This document shows, piece after piece, positions 30,561 through 39,398 of a DNA stretch of 64,000 nt (position 1 is the first letter of the stretch; each line of letters begins with the position of its first letter). The translations under genes and the position numbers were made by a program. Origin of the DNA: Pseudomonadota bacterium (lineage in GTDB: Bacteria > Pseudomonadota > Gammaproteobacteria > Steroidobacterales > Steroidobacteraceae); the NCBI GenBank assembly GCA_018241425.1, contig JAFEDU010000003.1:248001-312000 (forward strand), read 5' to 3'. The notes beneath the pieces were generated by a model that made no database searches, was not told the DNA's origin, and worked only from the letters and a program-made list of their open reading frames with translations.

Positions 30561-31841
30561 ATGGTGCCCGCAGGGGCGGTCGGCGCATACCGCTACCGCA
30601 TCCTCGCCCTGCTGGTCTCGGCCTCGCTCCTCACCTACCTGGATCGCGTGTGCATCGGCATCGCGGGGCCGCGGATCCAGGACGAGCTGCACCTGTCCAC
30701 CCAGGACTGGGGGCTGGTCACCGGTGCATTCGCGCTCGCCTATGCGCTCCTGGAGATTCCCGGCGGCGTGCTGGCCGACCGCTTCGGGGCGCGCGCCATG
30801 ATGACGCGCATTGTGCTGTGGTGGTCCGCATTCACGGCCCTCACCGCCCTGGCGCGCGAGCGCGCCGGCCTCGTGGTCGTCCGCTTCTGCTTCGGCGCCG
30901 GGGAGGCCGGCAGCTATCCGACCATCGCGACCGGCATCCGGCGCTGGTTTCCGGAAGGGGAGCGGGGGCGCGCGTTCGGCTTCGTGATCCTCGCCGGACA
31001 GCTCGGCGGGGCCATAGCCCCGTTGTTCCTGGTACCGATACAGATGCGCTGGGGCTGGCGCTGCGGGTTCGTGCTGCTGGGCGCGGCGGGCGTCGCCTGG
31101 GCGGCCCTGTGGTGGTACGGCTACCGCAACAGTCCGGCGGAGGCCCCGGCCGTCGGGGTCGCCGAGCGCGAGCACATCGGCACGCCGACCGCGGTCGTGC
31201 ACACCCTGACGCTGCGGGCGCTGCTCACCCACCGCAGCGTCGCCCTCGTGACCCTCGCCACGTTCGGCTTCCAGTCCGCCTACTACTTCACGCTGTTCTG
31301 GCTGCCGCTGTACCTCATGCGGGCGCGCGGCTTCTCCGAAGGGGAGACCCGGCTAGCCGCAGTCCCGTTCCTGATCGGGGCACTGGGTAACGCGGCCGGC
31401 GGCCTGGCGCTCGACGGCGCGCTGCGTCGCTGGGGCGAGCGGTGGGCGCCGCGCCTCTTGTGCTGCGGGGGGCTCGCCCTCGGTGCCGCCTGCGCATTCG
31501 CCGTGCCGCTCACTTCCGACCGCTACCTGGCGCTGGCATTGCTGGCGGTCTGTTACGGTGCGCTGACGTTCCAGCAGCCCGCCAACTGGGTGGTGTGCGT
31601 GAAGCTCGGTGGCCCGCACTGCGGTGCGGTCACCGGGGCCATGAACAGCGCGGGCGCCCTCGGGGGCCTGTGCTCGGCGCTCCTGATCGGGCATCTGGTG
31701 AGCGCCACCGGCAGCTACGACGGGGTGCTGCGCCTGATGGGCGCGGTGCTCGCGTTCGCCGCGCTCCTGTGGCTCGGCGTCGATGCGCGCGACCGGCTGG
31801 CGACCGAACCGGGTGCCGTCAGCGCTGCAGCAGCTCGATGA
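30561..31841 (+). CDS. MFS transporter of the anion:cation symporter type
   Basis: 426 residues from ATG 30561; GTG 30498 would overlap the upstream gene. Twelve membrane helices. The N-terminal signature LLTYLDRVCIGIAGPRIQDE and the motif GVLADRFGARAMM between helices 2 and 3 place it with the ACS group (ExuT/GarP-like importers of hexuronates or dicarboxylates). AGEAGSYPTIATGIRRWFP is typical of that group. The substrate is unknown. Its last 23 bp overlap the 3' end of mtnP. Confidence 0.88.
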   Translation: MVPAGAVGAYRYRILALLVSASLLTYLDRVCIGIAGPRIQDELHLSTQDWGLVTGAFALAYALLEIPGGVLADRFGARAMMTRIVLWWSAFTALTALARERAGLVVVRFCFGAGEAGSYPTIATGIRRWFPEGERGRAFGFVILAGQLGGAIAPLFLVPIQMRWGWRCGFVLLGAAGVAWAALWWYGYRNSPAEAPAVGVAEREHIGTPTAVVHTLTLRALLTHRSVALVTLATFGFQSAYYFTLFWLPLYLMRARGFSEGETRLAAVPFLIGALGNAAGGLALDGALRRWGERWAPRLLCCGGLALGAACAFAVPLTSDRYLALALLAVCYGALTFQQPANWVVCVKLGGPHCGAVTGAMNSAGALGGLCSALLIGHLVSATGSYDGVLRLMGAVLAFAALLWLGVDARDRLATEPGAVSAAAAR

Positions 31842-32664
31842 GCGCGCGCTGCTCGGCGGTCATGAGCTCGCGCGCGGTCACGATCGCTCCGCGCAGCGCG
31901 TGGCGGCAGGGGCGGCTCTCGTCCTCGCGGCACTGTCCGACGACGTCGGCCAGCAGCCGCTGCACGCGCCCTAGGTTGCCGCGGAACTGCTCGAGCACCT
32001 GGTCAACGCTCACGTGCTGCGTCGGATCCTCGAGCCAGCAGTCGTAGTCGGTGACCACGGCGATGGTGGCGTAGCCGATCTGGGCCTCGAGGGCGAGGAA
32101 CGCCTCCGGCACGTTGGTCATGCCCACGAGGTCCGCGCCCGCACCGCGCAGAAACAGGCTCTCCGCGCGGGTGCCCAGCCGCGGGCCCTCGATGCAGGCG
32201 TAGGCCTTGTTCTCGTGCAGCGTGACCGCCGCAGCGCGGGCGACATGCGCAATCAGGGCTGCCGTGGCGCGGCAGGTCGGCTCCGCGGTCGAGACGTGTC
32301 CGACGAGGCCATTGCCGAAGAAGCTGCCGATGCGGCGTCCCTTGGTGAAGTCCAGGTACTGCGAGGGCACGGCGAGATCGCCGGGCCGGATCTCCTCGCG
32401 CAGGCTTCCCACCGCAGAGACCGCGATGACGGTTCGCACCCCGATGCTCTTCAGCGCCCAGATGTTGGCGCGGAAGTTGATCTCGCCCGGCAGCAGCTGG
32501 TGGCTGAGGCCATGCCGGGCGAGGAACGCCACGTCGCGGCCGTGCAGTGTGCCGCGGATCAGGGGGGCGGACGGTGGCCCGAAGGGGGTCGTGACTTCCA
32601 CGGCCTGCGGCGACCTGAGCTCGGACATGGCATAGAGCCCGGTGCCCCCGATGATCCCGATCAT
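31819..32664 (-). CDS. mtnP: S-methyl-5'-thioadenosine phosphorylase
   Basis: 281 residues from ATG 32664 with GGGAGG 5 bp upstream. The PNP/MTAP fold is seen: GIIGGTGLYAMSEL, LARHGLSHQLLPGEINFRAN, AVSAVGSLREEIRPGD, and GMTNVPEAFLALEAQIGY. TDYDCW keeps the two aspartates that select 6-aminopurines, so methylthioadenosine is the likely substrate rather than methylthioinosine. It recycles the by-product of polyamine synthesis to adenine and methylthioribose-1-phosphate. A longer upstream frame is rejected. Confidence 0.93.
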   Translation of the reverse strand: MIGIIGGTGLYAMSELRSPQAVEVTTPFGPPSAPLIRGTLHGRDVAFLARHGLSHQLLPGEINFRANIWALKSIGVRTVIAVSAVGSLREEIRPGDLAVPSQYLDFTKGRRIGSFFGNGLVGHVSTAEPTCRATAALIAHVARAAAVTLHENKAYACIEGPRLGTRAESLFLRGAGADLVGMTNVPEAFLALEAQIGYATIAVVTDYDCWLEDPTQHVSVDQVLEQFRGNLGRVQRLLADVVGQCREDESRPCRHALRGAIVTARELMTAEQRALIELLQR

Positions 32665-32761
32665 GGCTGCCTCCCAAAATGAGCCGCGGCGCGGACCTGC
32701 GCCCACTGTGTTCCGGGCCCGGGGCGAACGATGCCTCAAGCCCCGTGAAACCAACACCCCC

Positions 32762-32789
32762 GGGATAGTCGCGGGCCTTGGGGCGTCAA
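32762..32789 (-). promoter_or_regulatory. Probable sigma70 promoter of mtnP
   Basis: On the minus strand TTGACG (32789-32784) and TATCCC (32767-32762) are 16 bp apart. Transcription would start near 32755, giving a leader of about 90 nt before ATG 32664. I see no known riboswitch in that leader. Confidence 0.45.
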
Positions 32790-32857
32790 TCCCCCTTAAT
32801 AAGTGGCTCCACCCCGTGTACGGGCGGTAGGATCCCACGCATGCAGGCCTTGCCGGA

Positions 32858-33199
32858 ATGCCCATGAGCGTCACCCCCAGCGATACCGGGGCGGTGCCGC
32901 TGCAGTTTGCGAGCTTCCGCGAGTTCTATCCCTACTACCTCGAGCAGCACAGCCACCCGATGTCGCGCCGCCTGCATGTGCTGGGAAGCCTTCTCGCCCT
33001 GGCCTGGGCGGTGGCGGCGGTCGCGAGCGGCCATTACCCGTGGGCGCTTCTCGCGCCGCTCGCCGGCTACGTCCCGGCGTGGATCGGGCACTTCTTCTAC
33101 CAGCGCAACACGCCCGCCACCTTTCGCCACCCGCTGTACAGCCTGGTGGGCGACTGGGTCATGGTCGGCGAGGTCCTGACGGGTCGCAGGCGCTTCTAG
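32858..33199 (+). CDS. DUF962/Mpo1-like membrane protein
   Basis: 113 residues. The family features are FREFYPYYLEQHSHPMSRRLHVLG at the start (split here as EFYPYYLEQHSHP and RRLHVLG), two or three membrane helices (LLALAWAVAAVASGHYP, ALLAPLAGYVPAWIGHFF), and RNTPATFRHPLYSLVGDW. The conserved histidines match those of yeast Mpo1, an iron-dependent dioxygenase of 2-hydroxy fatty acids. That activity is inferred here. It ends 23 bp before gshA and is probably co-transcribed with it. Confidence 0.85.
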   Translation: MPMSVTPSDTGAVPLQFASFREFYPYYLEQHSHPMSRRLHVLGSLLALAWAVAAVASGHYPWALLAPLAGYVPAWIGHFFYQRNTPATFRHPLYSLVGDWVMVGEVLTGRRRF

Positions 33200-33222
33200 C
33201 GCTCCGCGCCGCAGGTGCATCC

Positions 33223-34806
33223 ATGAGCAGGCCCGGCATCGACCGCGTCTTCGAACGGCGTCTCGCCGCCCTGGTCAACGGCGGCGAGCGGCAGATCCTG
33301 CAGGGCGGTCGCAAGGGCGTGGAGAAGGAGTCGCTGCGGGTGACGCCTGCCGGCAAGCTCGCCTACACGCCGCACCCGCACCTGCTCGGCTCGGCGCTCA
33401 CCAACGAGCACATCACCACCGACTATTCAGAGGCGCTGATCGAGCTGGTCACGCCCGCCTTCACGCACAGCTGGGAGCTCCTGCAGTACCTGCTGGACCT
33501 GCACCAGTTCGTCTACCGGCATCTGGGCGACGAGCTCCTGTGGGCGACCAGCATGCCGGGAGCGATCGCGCGCGACGAGGACATCCCGCTCGCGCAGTAC
33601 GGCAACTCGCACGTCGGGCGCATGAAGACCGTTTACCGCAACGGCCTGGGCCTGCGCTACGGGCGCATGATGCAGGCGATCTCCGGCGTGCACTTCAACT
33701 ACTCCTTCCCGGCGAAGTTCTGGGAGGCGTGGGCGGCCGCGCGCGAAGCGCGCCAGCACGATGCCGCGTTCGTCTCGGCGAGCTACTTCGACCTGCTGCG
33801 CAACTACCGCCGTTTCGGCTGGCTGGTGCTGTACCTGTTCGGGGTCTCCCCGGTGGTGTGCAAGAGCTTCCTGCGGGGCCGCGGGGAGCTGCAACTGCAG
33901 GACTTCGGCACCGGCACCGCCTACGAGCCGTATGCCACCAGCCTGCGCATGAGCGACGTCGGCTACCGCAACCGCAACCAGGCGGGCCTGTCGGTCTCGG
34001 TCAACAGCCTCGAGGAGTACGTGCGCGACCTGGCGCGCGCCATCTCGACGCCGCACCCGCCCTACGAGGCGCTCGGCGTGCACGTCGACGGGGAGTGGCG
34101 GCAGCTCAATGCCAACATCCTGCAGATCGAGAACGAGTACTACAGCTTCATCCGGCCCAAGCGCGTGGCGCGTTCCGGCGAGCGGCCCACCAAGGCGCTC
34201 ATGCGCGCCGGCGTCGAGTACGTGGAAGTGCGCGCCCTCGATGTCAGCGCCTTCGACCCGGTGGGCGTGAACCAGAACAAGCTGCGCTTCCTGGAGGCGT
34301 TCTGTGCGCTGTGCCTGATGAAGGAGAGCGCGCCAATCGCCGATGCGGAGCAGGGGCAGCTCGATGCCAACCACGTGGCGGTGGCGCGCCGCGGCCGCGA
34401 CCCGCAGCTGATGCTGTGGCGGGACGGGCGGGACGTTCCCATGCGCGACTGGGCGCGCGAACTCCTGGACTCCATGACCGGCATCTGCGAGCTGCTCGAC
34501 CACGGGGATCCGGCCCGGCCGTATTCGCAGGCGCTCGCCACCCAGGCAGCGAAGCTGGAGGACGTGACCCTGACACCCTCGGCCCGGCTCATGGCCGAGC
34601 TGGCGGGCGGGGAGTCGTTTTTTGACCTGGCGCTGCGTATGTCCGCGGCGCACAAGGCGTATTTCCTGGACCTGTACCCGCCGAACGGGGAACGGCTGAA
34701 GGAGTTCGGTGCGGAGGCAGAGGAATCACTCGCCGCCCAGCGCCGGATCGAGGCCGCCGATACGGGAACGTTCGAGGCATACCTGAAGCAGTACTTCGCG
34801 GCCTGA
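33223..34806 (+). CDS. gshA: Glutamate-cysteine ligase
   Basis: 527 residues, the enterobacterial (type 1) form. It joins glutamate and cysteine in the first, ATP-dependent step of glutathione synthesis. Recognised segments are GGRKGVEKESLRVTPAGKL, ITTDYSEALIELVTPAF, ATSMPGAIARDEDIPLAQYG and VGRMKTVYRNGLGLRYG. QAISGVHFNYSFP and VEYVEVRALDVSAFDPVGV follow. ATG 33223 fits the conserved N-terminus. Nothing strongly terminator-like follows; 34807-35001 is a 195-bp, locally AT-richer gap with a purine-rich end. Confidence 0.97.
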   Translation: MSRPGIDRVFERRLAALVNGGERQILQGGRKGVEKESLRVTPAGKLAYTPHPHLLGSALTNEHITTDYSEALIELVTPAFTHSWELLQYLLDLHQFVYRHLGDELLWATSMPGAIARDEDIPLAQYGNSHVGRMKTVYRNGLGLRYGRMMQAISGVHFNYSFPAKFWEAWAAAREARQHDAAFVSASYFDLLRNYRRFGWLVLYLFGVSPVVCKSFLRGRGELQLQDFGTGTAYEPYATSLRMSDVGYRNRNQAGLSVSVNSLEEYVRDLARAISTPHPPYEALGVHVDGEWRQLNANILQIENEYYSFIRPKRVARSGERPTKALMRAGVEYVEVRALDVSAFDPVGVNQNKLRFLEAFCALCLMKESAPIADAEQGQLDANHVAVARRGRDPQLMLWRDGRDVPMRDWARELLDSMTGICELLDHGDPARPYSQALATQAAKLEDVTLTPSARLMAELAGGESFFDLALRMSAAHKAYFLDLYPPNGERLKEFGAEAEESLAAQRRIEAADTGTFEAYLKQYFAA

Positions 34807-35001
34807 CGACAGCCGCCGACCGGGCTTCAGGATGCCAGCCTACAGCTTGCTTAACTTTAACATAATCAGTAACTTTCAGGCTCGCCTTTACCCGTTGGAC
34901 GACATAAAATTTCCATCCCACCTCGCCTATGGAAGGGCGAGAGGGCAGGAAGAGAAGAAAGACGAACACGGGACCGTCGACAACAAGCAGGAGCGCAGAC
35001 G

Positions 35002-35202
35002 ATGAAGACCACGAGCGCGGAAGGATTTCCCGCCGAACCCCAGGTGGTGGCCGTGGCGGCGAACGAAGAGTTCGCTGACGGCCTCGACGACTACGAACGC
35101 GTAACAGGTGCGCGCGCGGGTTGGGATCCGTACGATGTATGGCGTACCCGGGTGAAGACCACCTCCATATCGCAAGAGCGCGAGGCCGACCCGCGACGCT
35201 GA
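35002..35202 (+). CDS. Small acidic hypothetical protein
   Basis: 66 residues, with AGGAG 8 bp upstream of ATG 35002. The N-terminal half is acidic (NEEFADGLDDYERV). The C-terminal half holds WDPYDVWRTRVK and a charged tail. No signal peptide, membrane helix or known domain. It ends 4 bp before the GTG start of the diguanylate cyclase, so the two are probably co-expressed. A real gene is likely from the ribosome-binding site and the spacing. Confidence 0.55.
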   Translation: MKTTSAEGFPAEPQVVAVAANEEFADGLDDYERVTGARAGWDPYDVWRTRVKTTSISQEREADPRR

Positions 35203-35206
35203 ACGG

Positions 35207-36442
35207 GTGACCGGTCGCCGGGGGGAGCGGCGATTGCACGTACTGTCATCTGATCCTGCGTCCACCGGCGAACGCCCGGTGGGTGGCATGCGCCTGCGCT
35301 TCCGCGACGCGGAACTCGAGCAGCAATTCCGTCACAGCTACCGTGCCAGCGCGCGCCTGTGGGTGCGCGTTTCCCTGGTCGTCGCCCTCTCCACCACGCT
35401 GGGCTTTGCCGTCATCGACCACGTGCTGCTGGTCGGCCCGCGCCTCGCGCGCCCGGACATCTGGCGCTTCGGGCTGCAGCTGCCGCTGGTGCTCATCATG
35501 CTGGTGCTCACCACCCCACGCTGGTACCAGCGCTGGTACCAGCCGGCGATCCAGGTGGCCGCGCCCCTGTTCGGCGCCGGCACGGTGCTCATGGCCATCG
35601 AGGCCACCGCGACGCAGCTGCCGCTGGTGGCGGCGCGCCTGCTGCTGGCCGCGTTCTATTTCTATTTCATGCTGGGCATGACCTTCGGGGCGGCGCTGCG
35701 CACCAACCTGATCCTGATCAGTGTCTACGCCGGCGCCGCGGTGATCGGCGCCATCGCACCCACGGTGGCGATCTATTCACTGTTCGTGCTGATCTCGGCG
35801 AACCTGATCGGCGGCGCCGGCTGCTACGCACTCGAACACGCCAACCGCGTCGCCTTCCTCGAGCGCCGGCGCCTGGCACAGGTCGCCATGCACGACGGGC
35901 TGACCGGGCTGCTCAACCGCGCTGCGCTCGAGCAGCAGGCGCGTGCCCTGTGGCAGCACGCGCAGCTGACGCGCCTGCCGGTCTCGGTGCTGCTGATCGA
36001 CATCGACCATTTCAAGGCCTACAACGACCACTACGGCCACCAGGCGGGCGATGAGTGCCTGCGGCAGGTGGCGCACACCCTGCGCGCCGTCGGGCAGCGT
36101 CGGCCCCTGGACATGGTGGCGCGCTACGGTGGCGAGGAGTTCATAGCCATACTGGTCGGCGGCGACCGCGCGCACGCTGGCGGGGTCGCCGCGAGCCTGG
36201 TGCAGGCCGTGTCCGGCCTCAACATCGCGCACGCGGCCTCCACGACGCGGCCGCTCGTCACCGTCAGCGTCGGGGTCACGACGGTCGATCCGGGCGGGGA
36301 CTACACCCACGAGCACGCGGTGCGCTGCGCCGACCTCGCGCTCTACGGCACCAAGGCGCGCGGGCGCGACGGCTGGTCGTTCCACGAACCGGCCGGTACC
36401 GCCACCACGGCAGAGCTGGAACTGCTGAAGAACGCGAGCTGA
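35207..36442 (+). CDS. Membrane diguanylate cyclase (GGDEF)
   Basis: 411 residues from GTG 35207; ATG 35289 is the alternative and starts closer to the first helix. Six membrane helices cover about residues 45-205 (for example LVVALSTTLGFAVIDHVLLV and LLLAAFYFYFMLGMTFGAAL). A short linker leads to a GGDEF domain: HDGLTGLLNRAAL, VLLIDIDHFKAYNDHYGHQAG, and ARYGGEEFIAIL (GGEEF 308-312). The motif is active-type, so it should make c-di-GMP. RPLD (299-302) is the RxxD product-inhibition site in the right place. The signal sensed by the membrane part is unknown. Confidence 0.93.
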   Translation: MTGRRGERRLHVLSSDPASTGERPVGGMRLRFRDAELEQQFRHSYRASARLWVRVSLVVALSTTLGFAVIDHVLLVGPRLARPDIWRFGLQLPLVLIMLVLTTPRWYQRWYQPAIQVAAPLFGAGTVLMAIEATATQLPLVAARLLLAAFYFYFMLGMTFGAALRTNLILISVYAGAAVIGAIAPTVAIYSLFVLISANLIGGAGCYALEHANRVAFLERRRLAQVAMHDGLTGLLNRAALEQQARALWQHAQLTRLPVSVLLIDIDHFKAYNDHYGHQAGDECLRQVAHTLRAVGQRRPLDMVARYGGEEFIAILVGGDRAHAGGVAASLVQAVSGLNIAHAASTTRPLVTVSVGVTTVDPGGDYTHEHAVRCADLALYGTKARGRDGWSFHEPAGTATTAELELLKNAS

Positions 36443-36569
36443 CGCCCGGCGTACAGCCCGCGGCGGTCAATACCCCGCCCGGGGCATTGTTGCAGCCCGC
36501 CCGCGCATCAACACTCGGTAGAATTCGCAACCCTTGCGCTCGTGCCCACGAGCCCGGATCCTCACATCC

Positions 36570-37541
36570 ATGAATGCACTCTCGGTCCGCGGACTGACCA
36601 AGACCTACCGCAATGGCGTCCAGGCGCTCAAGGGCGTCGACCTCGACGTGGAGCAGGGCGACTTCTTCGCGCTCCTGGGTCCCAATGGCGCCGGCAAGAC
36701 GACGCTCATCGGCATCATGACCTCGCTGGTCAACAAGACCTCCGGCGAGGCGCGCGTGTTCGGCCACGACATCGACCGCGAGCTCGAGGCCGCCAAGGCC
36801 TGCATCGGCGTGGTGCCGCAGGAGATCAACTTCAACCTGTTCGAGACCCCGTACACCATCGTGGTCAACCAGGCCGGCTTCTACGGCATCCCGCGCCCGG
36901 TGGCGCGCGAGCGCGCCGAGAAGTACCTGAAGCAGCTGCAGCTGTGGGACAAGAGGAACGGCATCTCGCGCGGCCTGTCCGGCGGCATGAAGCGCCGCCT
37001 GATGATCGCGCGCGCCCTCATGCACGAGCCGCGCCTGCTGATCCTGGATGAGCCGACCGCCGGGGTGGACATCGAGATCCGCCGCTCGATGTGGGACTTC
37101 CTGCGCGAGATCAACGACCGCGGCACGACCATCATCCTCACCACGCATTACCTGGAGGAGGCGGAGACGCTGTGCCGCAACATCGCCATCATCAATGGCG
37201 GCCGCATCGTCGAGCGCGACAACATGAGCAGCCTGCTGCGGCGCCTGCACGTGGAGACCTTCGTGCTCAACCTGCGCGATGCGCTCACCGAGGCGCCCGA
37301 GCTCGGCGCGGCGTACGTGGTGCGCCTCGTCGATGACCACACCCTCGAGGTCGAGGTCTCCAAGGACGACAACCTCAACGACATCTTCGCGCGCCTCTCG
37401 ACCCTCGGCGTCGAGGTGCTGAGCATGCGCAACAAGGTGAACCGGCTCGAGGAGATCTTCATCCGCCTGGTGGAGGGGCGCGGCACCGACGACGGCCGGC
37501 CGGCGCTCGACACGCGCGCTGCGGCGGGAGCGGCACGATGA
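36570..37541 (+). CDS. ABC transporter ATP-binding protein (YadG-like)
   Basis: 323 residues from ATG 36570. The nucleotide-binding domain is complete: Walker A GPNGAGKTTLIG, Q-loop VVPQEINFNLFET, signature RGLSGGMKRRL, Walker B LLILDEPTAGVDIEI, and switch His in LTTHYLEEAE. It resembles E. coli YadG, which pairs with an ABC-2 permease of unknown substrate. The next gene overlaps by four bases (ATGA). A TAGAAT box lies at 36519-36524, but I see no good -35 element. Confidence 0.93.
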   Translation: MNALSVRGLTKTYRNGVQALKGVDLDVEQGDFFALLGPNGAGKTTLIGIMTSLVNKTSGEARVFGHDIDRELEAAKACIGVVPQEINFNLFETPYTIVVNQAGFYGIPRPVARERAEKYLKQLQLWDKRNGISRGLSGGMKRRLMIARALMHEPRLLILDEPTAGVDIEIRRSMWDFLREINDRGTTIILTTHYLEEAETLCRNIAIINGGRIVERDNMSSLLRRLHVETFVLNLRDALTEAPELGAAYVVRLVDDHTLEVEVSKDDNLNDIFARLSTLGVEVLSMRNKVNRLEEIFIRLVEGRGTDDGRPALDTRAAAGAAR

Positions 37542-38341
37542 ACGCGGTCACGACCACAGCTCCGCTCAACCTCGGCGCGGTGCGCTGGACGGGCTTCAAG
37601 ACCATCGTCATCCGCGAGTTCGGCCGCATCATCCGCATCTGGGGCCAGACCATCGTGCCCTCGGCCGTGACCGCGGTGCTGTACTTCGCGATCTTCGGCA
37701 GCCTCATCGGGCGCCGCGTCGGGGCCATGGGCGGCTTCGACTACAAGCAGTTCATCGCCCCGGGCCTGATCATGATGTCGGTGATCACCAACTCCTACGG
37801 CAACGTGGTCGCTTCCTTCTTCGGCGCCAAGTTCGGCAAGCACATCGAGGAGCTGCTGGTCTCGCCGCTCCCGAACTGGGTCATCGTCGGCGGCTACGCG
37901 GCCGGCGGGGTGGTGCGCGGGCTCCTGGTGGGCGCCACCGTGACTGTCGTGTCGCTGCTGTTCACCCACCTGCACATCCATCACCTCGGGGTGGTGTTCG
38001 CAGCCCTGCTGCTCACCTCGGTGACCTTCGGCCTCGGCGGGTTCCTGAATGCGCTGTTTGCCAAGAACTTCGACCAGGTGAACTGGATCCCGGCCTTCGT
38101 GCTGACGCCGCTGACCTACTTCGGCGGGGTGTTCTACTCGGTTGACCTGCTGCCCGACTGGGCGCGCACGCTGTCCTACTTCAACCCGATCCTCTACATG
38201 GTGAACGCGTTCCGCTACGGGTTCCTCGGGGTCTCCGACGTCGGGGTCGGCACGGCCTTCATCCTCATGGCGGGCGCGGCGGTGGTCCTCTTCGGGGCCG
38301 CGGTGCTGCTCATGGACCGCGGCACGGGGACCCGGGATTGA
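37538..38341 (+). CDS. ABC-2 type permease (YadH-like)
   Basis: 267 residues with six membrane helices. The ABC-2 region reads FGRIIRIWGQTIVPSAVTAV, FIAPGLIMMSVITNSYGN, EELLVSPLPNWVIVGGYA and FVLTPLTYFGGVFYSVDLLP. It forms an exporter with the preceding ATPase. The family of YadH exports unknown, probably lipid-like or polysaccharide-like, compounds. Its stop overlaps the TTG start of the ATP-grasp gene. Confidence 0.92.
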   Translation: MNAVTTTAPLNLGAVRWTGFKTIVIREFGRIIRIWGQTIVPSAVTAVLYFAIFGSLIGRRVGAMGGFDYKQFIAPGLIMMSVITNSYGNVVASFFGAKFGKHIEELLVSPLPNWVIVGGYAAGGVVRGLLVGATVTVVSLLFTHLHIHHLGVVFAALLLTSVTFGLGGFLNALFAKNFDQVNWIPAFVLTPLTYFGGVFYSVDLLPDWARTLSYFNPILYMVNAFRYGFLGVSDVGVGTAFILMAGAAVVLFGAAVLLMDRGTGTRD

Positions 38342-39237
38342 CGGCAGTCGCGCTGGTCTCGTGCCGCGCCGCGCGCGGCCTGGACGATGACATGCCGCCG
38401 CTCGCGGCCGCCTTCGCGGCCGCCGGGGTGGAGGCGCGCGTCGCCGACTGGGACGACCCGCAGGTGGAGTGGGAACGCTTCGACGGGGCGTTCCTCAGAT
38501 CCGCGTGGGACTACACCGAGCGGCTGGCGGAATTCCTGTCCTGGGTCGAGCGCACCGCGCTCCTGACGCAGATCGTGAACTCGCCCGCAGTGGTCCGCTG
38601 GAACTGCGACAAGCACTACCTCGCCGAACTGGCGCGCGGCGGCGCGCCCATCGTGCCGAGCGCCTTCTGCGAGCCGGACCAGGACCCCGCGCGCGTCCTC
38701 GCGCAGTTCCTCGCCGCGCACGGCCAGGCCGAGCTGGTCGTGAAGCCGGCGGTCGGTGCGGGATCGCGGGACACGCGCCGCCATCCGCGCGGCGCGCGCG
38801 CGGAGATCCTCGGGCACATGCAGGGCCTCTTGCGCGCCCGGCGCAGCGTGCTGCTGCAGCCCTACCTCGCGCGGGTCGACCAGGACGGCGAGACCGCGCT
38901 CATCTATATCGGCGGCAGCTTCAGTCACGCGATCCGCAAGGGACCGCTCCTGCCCTCCGGGGCCCAGGCGACCGCCGCGCTGTTCGCACCCGAAGACATC
39001 ACCCCGCGCAGCCCGGCCGCCGAGGAACGTGCGGTCGGGGAGCGGGTGCTCGCCGCGGTGCCGGTGAATGACCTCCTGTACGCGCGCGTCGACCTGATCC
39101 GCGGCGAGGCGGGGGAGCCGCTGCTCCTGGAACTGGAACTCAACGAGCCCTCGCTCTTCTTCCCGCACGCGCAGGGGTCGGCCGACCGCTACGTCCGCGC
39201 CGCCCTGGGGCGGCTCGCGAAGGCCCGCGCGACATAA
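38338..39237 (+). CDS. ATP-grasp ligase-like protein
   Basis: 299 residues, TTG start overlapping the permease stop (TTGA). The ATP-grasp fold is visible: VVRWNCDKHYLAELARGGAPI, ELVVKPAVGAGSRDTRR (ATP-binding Lys and Gly loop), VLLQPYLARVDQDGETALI, and LLLELELNEPSLFFP, with the metal-binding Glu/Asn. It belongs with RimK/DcsG-like ligases that join an amine to a carboxylate through an acyl phosphate. The coupled position after an ABC-2 exporter suggests that it might make what the exporter moves, but this is inference. There is no obvious second substrate domain. Confidence 0.8.
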   Translation: MTAVALVSCRAARGLDDDMPPLAAAFAAAGVEARVADWDDPQVEWERFDGAFLRSAWDYTERLAEFLSWVERTALLTQIVNSPAVVRWNCDKHYLAELARGGAPIVPSAFCEPDQDPARVLAQFLAAHGQAELVVKPAVGAGSRDTRRHPRGARAEILGHMQGLLRARRSVLLQPYLARVDQDGETALIYIGGSFSHAIRKGPLLPSGAQATAALFAPEDITPRSPAAEERAVGERVLAAVPVNDLLYARVDLIRGEAGEPLLLELELNEPSLFFPHAQGSADRYVRAALGRLAKARAT

Positions 39238-39259
39238 GCGGGCGGGCGGGACGGGGCCA

Positions 39260-39277
39260 CGTGAGACAACGCTCACG
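39260..39277. repeat. Inverted repeat upstream of the PAP2 gene
   Basis: CGTGAG (39260-39265) and CTCACG (39272-39277) flank a 6-bp spacer. It lies 22 bp after the ATP-grasp stop and about 120 bp before the PAP2 start. It may be a protein-binding site or a weak terminator. A run of seven A residues at 39302-39308 follows. Confidence 0.3.
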
Positions 39278-39398
39278 AAAACGGCCCTAAGCCCCTGTAG
39301 CAAAAAAACTTTCACATATCCGTAACCGGACTGACGCGGCGCGGAACGAGGCTTGTCACGTCACTCATGGGGTCGCCCGGAGGGGTGTGGAGAGCCGC

